From: Hyphomicrobiales bacterium
GTDB taxonomy: Bacteria > Pseudomonadota > Alphaproteobacteria > Rhizobiales > Rhizobiaceae
Reading direction: 5' to 3'
Assembly (NCBI GenBank): GCA_900469625.1
Contig: UBXV01000040.1
Location: 1-64,000, forward strand
Length of the DNA stretch: 64,000 nucleotides
Shown one piece after another: positions 47,312-57,873 of the stretch. A model generated the notes under the pieces. The model was not told where the DNA came from, made no database searches, and saw nothing but the letters and a program-made list of their open reading frames with translations. A program made the translations under genes and the position numbers. The number at the start of each line of letters is the position of its first letter. Position 1 is the stretch's first letter.

Positions 47312-48556
47312 ACGGCAATCATGAGTTCATTCGACAACCGCGGCCTGGCGAGACGGATATCAAAATATCTACTCGCAGCGATCCTGTGCCTTTTTCTCAG
47401 CCTGGCGGCCGGAGCAGGGATAACTGCGGAGTACCATCTGGCGACCGGCGACATCCTGACCTTCGACTTTCTCGACGATGCGGAACTCCCGGTGACGGTG
47501 ACGATCTCCAGCGACGGCGATGCCCAGTTTCCCTTGATCGGATCGGTCAAGATCGACGGGCTGACGGTCACGGCGGCGCTTGAAAAGCTGCGGTCTGAAT
47601 ATCGCTCGCGTGAAATCCTGATCGATCCCAAGCTTTCGCTCAACATTTCGACTTTCCGCCCGATCTTCGTTCTAGGCGAAGTGCGCAGCCCAGGATCCTT
47701 TCCTTTCTACAGTGGGCTGACCGTCGAGCAGGCCGTCGGTCTGGCGGGCGGCACCCAGATCGCTGCCGTCAACGCGTCCGACCGGATCGTTGCGCGGGCA
47801 CGATTGCGCGGCGAAATCGAGGGCTCTGACGCTCAGATCGTCTACGAGGCCGTTTATGCGGCGCGCTTGGTCGCCCAGCTGAAGAACAGCGCCAAGATCG
47901 ACCTGAAGGACGTGCCGGAAGTTGCCAGGGAGTTCGTCACGAACCTGCCCCTCAAAGGGGTTATCGAAGTGGAAGAAAAGATCCTGAACGCCGACCTTGC
48001 CGCCAACAAGTCACAGACCACCATACTGTCGGAAGGCATCGTGCAGGGCGAAGGCGCAATCGACATCCTTGAGCAGCTGGTGACGCAGCAAAAGGAAGTT
48101 GTCGACATCAACCAGAAGGATCTTGAGCGGGTGAGCTCGCTGCGCAAGCGCGAACTCAATACCGAAAGCGACCTGTCGCGCGCCAAAAACAACGCCTCGA
48201 ACGAAAAGTCGCAGCTGCTGGAGACCTTCGCGACGCTCGCCCGCTCGCGCCGGGAGCTGAGCGAAATGAAACTGCAGCTCGCCAAACTCAGCGCCGATCG
48301 TGAGAAGGAAATTCTGATGCAGCTGCAGGAGCGCGAGGTCGAGATCAAGAAACTGATCGCGACCCGGCAGGCCGCCCAGGAACAGATCCTGTTGATGGCG
48401 GCAGCGACGGCCGATGAGGCCAACAAGACCAATATCACCTACACCTACGAGATCCGCCGCAATCCCGTCGGCGGCAAGCCGGCGAGCCTCGAAGCTTCGA
48501 CACTGACGGAAATGCTGCCCGGCGACGTGCTGGTGGTGGCCATCACCGGCATGTAG
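47309..48556 (+). CDS. Polysaccharide export protein, ExoF/Wza-like with long coiled coil
   Basis: The protein has 415 residues from the ATG at 47309 (GAGGGGC upstream). The signal sequence is ISKYLLAAILCLFLSLAAGA. A poly_export domain (YHLATGDILTFDFLDDAELPV) and an SLBB domain (FVLGEVRSPGSFPFYSGLTV) are followed by a ~200-residue coiled coil (~220-380). This layout matches ExoF of Sinorhizobium rather than the shorter enteric Wza. It would form the outer-membrane/periplasmic part of the exporter with the ExoP-like protein. The ExoY-like initiating transferase follows 78 bases downstream. Confidence 0.88.
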   Translation: MTAIMSSFDNRGLARRISKYLLAAILCLFLSLAAGAGITAEYHLATGDILTFDFLDDAELPVTVTISSDGDAQFPLIGSVKIDGLTVTAALEKLRSEYRSREILIDPKLSLNISTFRPIFVLGEVRSPGSFPFYSGLTVEQAVGLAGGTQIAAVNASDRIVARARLRGEIEGSDAQIVYEAVYAARLVAQLKNSAKIDLKDVPEVAREFVTNLPLKGVIEVEEKILNADLAANKSQTTILSEGIVQGEGAIDILEQLVTQQKEVVDINQKDLERVSSLRKRELNTESDLSRAKNNASNEKSQLLETFATLARSRRELSEMKLQLAKLSADREKEILMQLQEREVEIKKLIATRQAAQEQILLMAAATADEANKTNITYTYEIRRNPVGGKPASLEASTLTEMLPGDVLVVAITGM

Positions 48557-48634
48557 GCCAGCATCGTCGCACAGGTTCAACAGCATCGACTGCAGCAAGC
48601 AACGCCCCGAGTGTAGCATCTGACGGAGAGTGGA

Positions 48635-49324
48635 TTGAGACGCAACGGCCGAACGTTGGAGATGGGGGGCATCGCTACGCCAGTTGAAAATGGTCGGATC
48701 GCCAGCGTTTTCGTCGCTGGCGCACTGTTCATCCTCTGCATGCCGCTGATGCTGGCGACCGCCATGATCGTGTTTGCCACCCTCGGTCGCCCGCTCATCT
48801 TCCGGCAATTGCGGGCCGGCATCGCGGCCAGGCCCTTTTCCATCATAAAGTTTCGCACCATGCGCGAGGACCGTGACGCGACCGGCCAGCTGTTGCCCGA
48901 TCACCTGCGCGAGACGCGGCTCACGCGCCTTCTGCGCCGAATACGGCTCGACGAGCTGCCGCAATTCCTGTCCGTCGCCCGAAACGAGATGGCCTTCGTC
49001 GGACCGCGCCCACTCGGACCCGTCACCATAGCGGGCTTCGGCGAACTCGGCCGCGTGCGGTGCCGGGTCCTGCCCGGCATCACCGGCTGGGCGCAGGTCA
49101 ACGGCAACACCCGGCTTTCCAACGAGGAGAAGCTGGCGCTCGACATCTGGTATGTCGATCATGCCGGCTGGTGGCTCGACACACGTATCCTCCTGTTGAC
49201 CGTATCGACCCTGATTGCGGGTGAGAAGCGAAACGCCACATCCATCCACGAGGCTGAGCGCCACGTCGCCGAACGCTACGGCGCCTGCGTGCTGCTCACA
49301 TCGACGGGAGAAGACCGCCGATGA
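48635..49324 (+). CDS. Initiating sugar-phosphate transferase, ExoY/WbaP C-domain type
   Basis: The protein has 229 residues. I use the TTG at 48635 because CGGAGAG lies at ideal spacing; an ATG at 48662 is possible but its GGAG is too close. One membrane helix (~24-50), IIKFRTMRED, RLDELPQFLSVARNEMAFVG and LPGITGWAQVNG are the hallmarks of monotopic polyprenyl-phosphate hexose-1-phosphate transferases. The enzyme attaches the first sugar to undecaprenyl phosphate. Its end overlaps the PIG-L gene by 4 bases. Confidence 0.92.
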   Translation: MRRNGRTLEMGGIATPVENGRIASVFVAGALFILCMPLMLATAMIVFATLGRPLIFRQLRAGIAARPFSIIKFRTMREDRDATGQLLPDHLRETRLTRLLRRIRLDELPQFLSVARNEMAFVGPRPLGPVTIAGFGELGRVRCRVLPGITGWAQVNGNTRLSNEEKLALDIWYVDHAGWWLDTRILLLTVSTLIAGEKRNATSIHEAERHVAERYGACVLLTSTGEDRR

Positions 49325-50055
49325 GCAAGCGCGCAAAGCCGAAAGGAAGGCCGGCACTGCCCGCTCCGCTCTCGTTCGGTCGGACACTGGTGATCGCGCC
49401 GCACCCGGATGACGAGGTTCTTGGCGCTGGCGGTACGATTGCGCGGCTGACCGCAGAAGGCGAACGGGTGTTCGTGGCGATCGTGACCGAGGGGCGGCCA
49501 CCGGCCTATTCGACCGAGAGTATCGCAACCGTCCGCGCGGAAGCCAATCAGGCCCACGCGCTTTTGGGGGTGGAGGAAACCTTCTGGCTTGGTTTCGAGG
49601 CCGCTGGCCTCGATCTAGCCGGCCATTCCGCGGTCAACGGCGCGCTCTCCGATCTTGTGCGCGTCCTGTCGCCCGAAACCGTTCTCCTGCCTTTTCCGGG
49701 CGATATTCACAAGGATCACCAGCTGGCTTTCCTGTCGGCGCTGGTGGCGAGCCGTCCGCACCAGGAGAGCTTTCCCCATCGCATCCTGGCCTATGAAACC
49801 CTTTCCGAGACCAACTGGAACGCGCCCTATCTGACGCCGTCCTTCACGCCGAACGTCTTCGTCGACATTTCACGTCATCTCGACCGGAAGCTCGAAGCCA
49901 TGGCGTGCTTCGCCTCCCAGATCCGCTTGCCGCCGCACGAGCGATCGACGCGCACGCTGTCGGCGCTGGCTCAACTGCGCGGGGCGACCGTGATGAGCGA
50001 CGCGGCCGAAGCCTTTGTTCTGGTTCGCTGGATGCTTCCACAGACGCGCTCGTGA
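49321..50055 (+). CDS. PIG-L/LmbE-family deacetylase
   Basis: The protein has 244 residues. The zinc-binding motif APHPDDEVLGAGG (H28, D30-D31) and a second site in DIHKDHQLAF are clear. Family members remove N-acetyl groups from GlcNAc-type sugars, as in GPI, mycothiol or bacillithiol synthesis. Here it could free an amino group on a hexosamine for later formylation or amino-acylation. It is coupled to the initiating transferase by an ATGA overlap, and the aminotransferase gene starts 23 bases later. Confidence 0.88.
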   Translation: MSKRAKPKGRPALPAPLSFGRTLVIAPHPDDEVLGAGGTIARLTAEGERVFVAIVTEGRPPAYSTESIATVRAEANQAHALLGVEETFWLGFEAAGLDLAGHSAVNGALSDLVRVLSPETVLLPFPGDIHKDHQLAFLSALVASRPHQESFPHRILAYETLSETNWNAPYLTPSFTPNVFVDISRHLDRKLEAMACFASQIRLPPHERSTRTLSALAQLRGATVMSDAAEAFVLVRWMLPQTRS

Positions 50056-50078
50056 CGCAGACGGTTCGGGGGATACAG

Positions 50079-51239
50079 ATGCATCGATGGCCGATCTACG
50101 ATGAACAGCAGATCGCGGACGTCTGTAAAGTCCTGCGATCAGGAGACGTCAACGCCTGGACTGGCCCCCATGTCCGCGCCTTCGAACAGGCCTACGAGCA
50201 CCATCTCGGCATGCGGCATGCGATTGCGCTTGCAAACGGCACAGTCGCTTTGGATCTCGCCCTGCACGCGCTCGGTCTGCAGCCCGGCGACGAAGTGATC
50301 GTGACCCCGCGCAGCTTCATCGCGTCGGCATCGTGCGTGGTAATGGCCGGGGGCAGGGCGGTGTTCGCCGATGTCGATGCCGATAGCCAGAACATTACGG
50401 CCGAGACCATCGGCCGTTGCCTGACGAAAGACACCAAAGGCATCATCGCGGTGCATCTCGCCGGTTGGCCCTGCGACATGCCGGCGATCATGGCGCTGGC
50501 TGCCGAGAGGGGCCTCTGGGTCATCGAAGATTGTGCCCAGGCGCATGGAGCCTCCATCGCAGGCAGCCCCGTCGGCACGTTCGCGGATATCTCCGCCTTT
50601 TCGTTCTGCCAGGACAAGATCATAACGACGGGCGGCGAAGGCGGCCTGATCGCCCTGAATGACGAAGCCATGTGGCAAAAGGCCTGGAGCCGCAAGGACC
50701 ACGGCAAAAACTACGACACGGTGTTCAATACCGAGCATCCGCCCGGGTTCCGCTGGCTGCACGGGTCGATCGGCACCAATTGGCGCATGACGTCGATACA
50801 GGCGGTTCTGGGAACAGCCCAGCTCGCAGACCTTGCCGGCACCCAGCGCATCCGGGCAACAAACGCGGCCATCCTTCACGACGCGCTCATCGACCTGCCG
50901 GCGCTTCGCATCCCTATGCCGCCATCGGGGTTCGTCCACGCCTGGTATCGCTTCTACTGTTTCGTCCGGCCGGACGCACTTGGGGACGGATGGGACCGGG
51001 ACCGGATCATCGCGGAGATCAACGACCATGGCGTGCCTTGCTTCAGCGGCAGTTGCTCGGAGATCTACCGGGAGCGCGCATTCACCGACATCGGCATGGG
51101 TCCATCATCCCGGCTCCCCGTGGCGCGCGCGCTTGGGGAAACGAGCCTGGCCTTCCTGGTCGACCCCAGCTTCGACGAGCAGGCGATGACGGCAATTGCC
51201 GACGTCGTCCGGCAGGTTATCGCGGGCGCGACCAGGTGA
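50079..51239 (+). CDS. DegT/DnrJ/EryC1-type sugar aminotransferase
   Basis: The protein has 386 residues from the ATG at 50079 (GGGGGAT upstream). PLP-binding Lys180 lies in SFCQDKIITTGGEGG, with ALANGTVALDLAL (phosphate cup) and VIEDCAQAHGA (cofactor Asp) in their usual order. It transfers an amino group to a keto-sugar nucleotide. The 4,6-dehydratase at 22785 would supply such a substrate. It is likely in one transcript with the export, initiating-transferase and PIG-L genes. Confidence 0.92.
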   Translation: MHRWPIYDEQQIADVCKVLRSGDVNAWTGPHVRAFEQAYEHHLGMRHAIALANGTVALDLALHALGLQPGDEVIVTPRSFIASASCVVMAGGRAVFADVDADSQNITAETIGRCLTKDTKGIIAVHLAGWPCDMPAIMALAAERGLWVIEDCAQAHGASIAGSPVGTFADISAFSFCQDKIITTGGEGGLIALNDEAMWQKAWSRKDHGKNYDTVFNTEHPPGFRWLHGSIGTNWRMTSIQAVLGTAQLADLAGTQRIRATNAAILHDALIDLPALRIPMPPSGFVHAWYRFYCFVRPDALGDGWDRDRIIAEINDHGVPCFSGSCSEIYRERAFTDIGMGPSSRLPVARALGETSLAFLVDPSFDEQAMTAIADVVRQVIAGATR

Positions 51240-51247
51240 CCGGCCCG

Positions 51248-52093
51248 TCAGCGGGAGCGCAGATCGAGGCCGGTGGGCACGAGAAGATGCTTTGCCGCTT
51301 CCGAAAGCCTCGTTTGGCACAGCTCGAGGATCCGGTCAGCCTGTTTCTCGCTGAGATAGTCGAGGAAACCGCCTGCCTTGCCGCGACGCATCCGCAGGCT
51401 TTCGTCATCGCCGCGATCGTAGTCGTGCGCCGGAATTCCCTCCACCCGCTCGCGGCTTTGCATCGCGTCGAACTGACCGGCGTGCACGGCCTTCTGCAGG
51501 CTGGCGTCATCGACCTTGCAGCCAAGAAATTCAAGAACGCGGCGGGTGTGCATGACTGGATCGGCGGAAAGATCCTCGTAGCTGAGAACGGTGTGCCGGC
51601 GGCGTTTCAGGCCACCCGCCCACCCGTTGAGGTACTGGATCAGGGCGGGCGCCCCCTGCGCGCTGTCCTCGATGAAGGCGCCGATATCCCCTTCGAAGCG
51701 GTGCTTGTGCCGCGTCGCATGAAAATAGGCGGAGACCAGCACGTCGCGCGGATCCCTGACCATCATCACCACCGGGCGCATGAGGAAGCGGCTGGCGCGG
51801 TAGTCGAGATGGCTGACGAGAATTTTCGGGATCTGCCCGGAGGCGAAGCGAAACGCCGGAAGCCCTCTTACCGTGTCGAGGTCGTAGTTCGGCACGATCG
51901 AAAACATGTTGCGCAGATCGACCGGTTCGCATCCCCCCGCGACCGACGCGAAATAATGGGACAGGATGAACCGAAACCAGGTCCGGCCCGACTTTGGATA
52001 GGAAACGAGAAAAGCGTCGGCCGAAGCCGCGTGCGACGTCAGCCGTACGCGCTTGCGAATGCGCCTGGCGACACGCTGCAGAATGCTGCTCAT
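51248..52093 (-). CDS. Sulfotransferase (PAPS-dependent), second copy
   Basis: The protein has 281 residues from the ATG at 52093, which has AGGGGG at good spacing. The 5'-phosphosulfate loop is YPKSGRTW (32-39) and the 3'-phosphate site is RDPRDVLVSAY (113-123). This is the estrogen/aryl-type sulfotransferase signature, distinct from the first sulfotransferase. It suggests a second sulfate position or a different acceptor. It is convergent with the aminotransferase gene, 8 bases away. Confidence 0.88.
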   Translation of the reverse strand: MSSILQRVARRIRKRVRLTSHAASADAFLVSYPKSGRTWFRFILSHYFASVAGGCEPVDLRNMFSIVPNYDLDTVRGLPAFRFASGQIPKILVSHLDYRASRFLMRPVVMMVRDPRDVLVSAYFHATRHKHRFEGDIGAFIEDSAQGAPALIQYLNGWAGGLKRRRHTVLSYEDLSADPVMHTRRVLEFLGCKVDDASLQKAVHAGQFDAMQSRERVEGIPAHDYDRGDDESLRMRRGKAGGFLDYLSEKQADRILELCQTRLSEAAKHLLVPTGLDLRSR

Positions 52094-52230
52094 CGACATC
52101 CCCCTGATCGCGCGCTGGAGCCCGTCGCCGCAGCGATAAAATCAGAATATACTGCAACAGCATTCACGAAAGTAGCAACCATCGGTAATTTGTCCAAGGC
52201 CGTGCGGACCGCGACGGGGAACATCGACGA

Positions 52231-53391
52231 ATGACAAAGAGCCCGGACGCCGGCGTCCAAGATCGTCAGGCCGAGCAGGTGATAAGGACGACGATCGTCG
52301 TGCCGGCACTGGGTGCGGGCGGCACCGAGCATGTCGTCAGCCTCGTGGCAAATCACTGGTCGCGGCAGGGCCATGAGATCACCATCATAACCTTCGAGCC
52401 GCCGGCATCCGAGGCCTATTATGCGATCGATCCGCATATCGATATCTGGCGGCTCGGCGGCGCCGGCAAGCCGCGATCCAAACTTCATTCCGGCCTGATG
52501 GCACTTCGCCGTATGCGCAGGCTCAGGGCCGCCCTTCGGGCGTCCCGCCCGACATTCATCCTCAGCTTCCTCACGCGGACCAACGTGCTCACGCTTTTGG
52601 CAGGCAAGCGGCTGGGCGTGCCGATCATCGTGTCCGAGCGCAACAATCCCGAATTGCAACCTTTTGGACGCGGCTGGCGGTGGCTGCAACAGCGTCTCTA
52701 CCCAACCGCCTTCGGCATGGTCACGATGACCCGTGGCGCACTCGAGACCTTTCCGCCAGCCATGCGCAAGCGCGGCTGGGTCGTACCCAACGCCTTCGAT
52801 CTGCCGCCGGGGTGGAACAACAGGCGAGAGGACACCGTTCTGACAGCCGTCGGACGCCTGACCCATCAAAAGGGGTTCGACCTGCTGCTTGAGGCTTTTG
52901 CGAAGATCGCGCCGGATCTGCCGGAATGGCATCTGCGTATCTGGGGGGAGGGCGAGGACAGGGCGAGCCTGGAAGCGCTCAGGGACCGGCTAGGCCTTTC
53001 CGACCGTGTCAGCATGCCTGGTGTCACCGGTCGCCCCGGAGAGTGGGTGGAGACCGCCGACGTCTTCGTCCTGTCGTCACGCTACGAGGGCTGGGGCATC
53101 GTGTTGCTGGAAGCGATGGCCGCCGGAATTCCCGCTGTGTCCTTTCGCTGCCAATGGGGGCCCGAGGAAATGATCAGCGATGGCGAAGACGGCATCCTCG
53201 TCGACAGGGAAGACGTCGATGCGCTCGCAGCCGCCCTTCGAAAAATACTCAAGGATCCGCTGCTTCGGTATCACCTTGGACGCAGCGCGGAACAGAGTGC
53301 CCGCCGGTTCACGCAGGAAAGGGTGCTGGCCGAGTGGGATGCGGTTGCTGCCGCTGCTCACGGCGCGTCGGCGAACCCAAGCAGCGGTTGA
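52231..53391 (+). CDS. Glycosyltransferase family 4
   Basis: The protein has 386 residues. VPALGAGGTEHVVSLVANHW is the acceptor-side start; VGRLTHQKGFDLLLEAF and SSRYEGWGIVLLEAMAAG give the GT-B donor domain with the E-x7-E pair. This is the PglJ/PglH/WcaL-like branch, which often adds N-acetylgalactosamine or a similar residue. The gene stands alone between the divergent sulfotransferase and the convergent glycine-rich gene. Confidence 0.9.
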   Translation: MTKSPDAGVQDRQAEQVIRTTIVVPALGAGGTEHVVSLVANHWSRQGHEITIITFEPPASEAYYAIDPHIDIWRLGGAGKPRSKLHSGLMALRRMRRLRAALRASRPTFILSFLTRTNVLTLLAGKRLGVPIIVSERNNPELQPFGRGWRWLQQRLYPTAFGMVTMTRGALETFPPAMRKRGWVVPNAFDLPPGWNNRREDTVLTAVGRLTHQKGFDLLLEAFAKIAPDLPEWHLRIWGEGEDRASLEALRDRLGLSDRVSMPGVTGRPGEWVETADVFVLSSRYEGWGIVLLEAMAAGIPAVSFRCQWGPEEMISDGEDGILVDREDVDALAAALRKILKDPLLRYHLGRSAEQSARRFTQERVLAEWDAVAAAAHGASANPSSG

Positions 53392-53557
53392 GACCGGCCG
53401 TGTATCCTGAGGAACGCAGGTCGCCCGACAGTAAATAGAGCGGGCGCAAATCCGGCCATTCCGTTTTTATCGGAAACGTTTGCGTCGAGACCGATAGTAT
53501 CGCGTCCCGTCTTCGGGAAGGCGAGGGGCACTTTGCCCCCCGCTGGTTTGAAAGGTG

Positions 53558-53579
53558 TGGCCTGCTTCCCGGCAGGCCA
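53558..53579 (-). terminator. Hairpin downstream of the glycine-rich gene
   Basis: TGGCCTGC and GCAGGCCA pair perfectly around a 6-base loop, just beyond the stop of the minus-strand gene. The following minus-strand bases include CCTTTC only, so the U-tract is weak. It may stop transcripts from both convergent genes. Confidence 0.5.
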
Positions 53580-53586
53580 GGCCTCT

Positions 53587-54168
53587 TTAATTCGCGATTG
53601 GCATGCTTCCGGTTTCGCTGCTGCCGCCGCCGCTCTCACCGGAATTGCTACCGGTGTCGCCTGCACCGCCAGTTGCACCGCCGGCATCTCCGGTACCACC
53701 ACCAGCACCGCCGGCATCACCCGTGCCGCTACCAGTGCCACCGCCATCTCCGGTACCACCACCGCTGCCGGCGCCATCTCCGGCACCACCGCCACCAGCA
53801 CCACCATCCCCGGTGCCGCCACCATCGCCCGTGCCGCCACCAGTACCACCGCCATCGCCCGCGCCACCACCGGTGCCACCGCCATCGCCCGTGCCACCGC
53901 CGCTAGCGCCGCCATCGCCCGTACCGCCGCCAGTGCCGCCGATGTCTCCAGCACCGCCGCTCTTGCCGCCGGTCTCGCCAGCACCGCCACTCTTGCCGCC
54001 GGTCTCTCCAGCACCGCCGCTCTTCCCACCGGTCTCGCCAGCACCGCCGCTCTTGCCGCCCGTTTCACTGGCGCCGCCGCTTTTGCTACCGGTGTCTGCG
54101 AATGAAGGTGCGGCATAACCAACCGCCACGATTGCGCAGACAGCAACTGTTTGAAGATACTTTTTCAT
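53587..54168 (-). CDS. Secreted glycine-rich tandem-repeat protein
   Basis: The protein has 193 residues from the ATG at 54168 (GGGAGAA upstream). A signal peptide (MKKYLQTVAVCAIVAVGYA, cleaved near SFA-DT) precedes a mature part of almost only Gly, Thr, Ser, Ala, Asp, Glu and a few Lys. The first half repeats a 10-residue unit like KSGGAGETGG about four times; the second half repeats GGGTGDGG-type units with many Asp. There are no Cys, aromatic or long hydrophobic residues after the signal. It is probably an extended, acidic, possibly calcium-binding extracellular protein. A role in the polysaccharide matrix is suggested by position only. Tandem DNA repeats make its length prone to change. 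Confidence 0.7.
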   Translation of the reverse strand: MKKYLQTVAVCAIVAVGYAAPSFADTGSKSGGASETGGKSGGAGETGGKSGGAGETGGKSGGAGETGGKSGGAGDIGGTGGGTGDGGASGGGTGDGGGTGGGAGDGGGTGGGTGDGGGTGDGGAGGGGAGDGAGSGGGTGDGGGTGSGTGDAGGAGGGTGDAGGATGGAGDTGSNSGESGGGSSETGSMPIAN

Positions 54169-54908
54169 GCCATTCTCCCAATATGGTTTGAGTACATGCC
54201 CAGCCGCCGAGCAATTACCCACTCCTCATCAACGAGGTTAGGCGCGGCCTACCGTGACCTCTACTAAACAGAGGTTGCGCGCACCGCTGACGGTGCCGAT
54301 TGCCGGCCCGAGTGCTCACGGGAACTTGATCGGCGAAGAAAGATAAACCTTTCGGTTGCCACGGCTTTTTCAGCCGGCGACAAACTGCGGAGCGCAGGCT
54401 GCGCGCAGAGTATATTTTTTCTCTTTTTCTAATTAAGCACTCAATAATTGAAAGATTGTGCTCTGCAACGAGCGCCCACTGGAACCATGACGTGTGCAAT
54501 CCGGACGAGGATCGCGGCTGATTCCCGACATGCAAGGCGTTGATCGGCTGCGCGGTCCACGTCGCACCACACGCGCGTCGCGGAAAAGCCACGCCCCGAT
54601 CCCGATCCGGACAACCTGCCCGCGTGACCGACATCCTGAAGGTCGCAGCCAGAGACTACGTTACAACCGATCAAGCATCGACACGTCGCGATTGCTGATG
54701 CGGCCCCGTTTCAGGTCGACGTTTACACCCGACCGTGCTCGCGCATCGGGTTTGATTTCGGATCAGAACTTCTTTTTTACAGACAGCCGGTATCTTGTCA
54801 GCCGGCCCTGGTTGACGTACTCGAAACCCATAAGAACCAGGCTGATGAACGATGCAGACTGGTGGCGCTGGGTTTCGGCGCCAGACACCTCAGGACGTTG
54901 GGATTGCG
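54169..54908. other. 740-base intergenic region upstream of acnB
   Basis: No convincing gene is present. An AT-rich part at ~54405-54470 (with the imperfect repeat CTCAATAATTGAAAG) may hold the promoter of the glycine-rich gene on the minus strand. A rightward promoter for acnB must lie between here and 54908, but I could not identify it with confidence. Confidence 0.45.
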
Positions 54909-57698
<2,790 letters not shown>

Positions 57699-57715
57699 GC
57701 TTCGGCCTCATGACA

Positions 57716-57746
57716 CAGCGCCCCGCGAATACATCGCGGGGCGCTG
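57716..57746 (+). terminator. Strong hairpin after acnB
   Basis: CAGCGCCCCGCGA and TCGCGGGGCGCTG form a perfect 13-bp stem with a 5-base loop, 18 bases past the acnB stop. A T-run is nearly absent (GTTTT 15 bases later), so it may act mostly as an mRNA-stabilising or bidirectional barrier facing the convergent receptor gene. Confidence 0.7.
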
Positions 57747-57873
57747 GACGGTAACGTTTTGAGCGAGCCTGCAGAGACCGCCGTGCGGTGCCGACCGCCG
57801 AAGCCCACCACGCCTTTTCGTCGGCCCCGCGTGACGCGGCCTTCAAGCCAGGCGCAATCTTCCCGGAAATACC

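Noticed and set aside
53640-54080. Short tandem repeats considered as a CRISPR array
   Set aside because: The repeats are in-frame glycine codon runs without unique spacers of constant length.
53603-54118. A proline-rich frame opposite the glycine-rich gene
   Set aside because: Gly codons read in reverse give Pro. There is no start signal, whereas the minus strand has a signal peptide and a ribosome-binding site.
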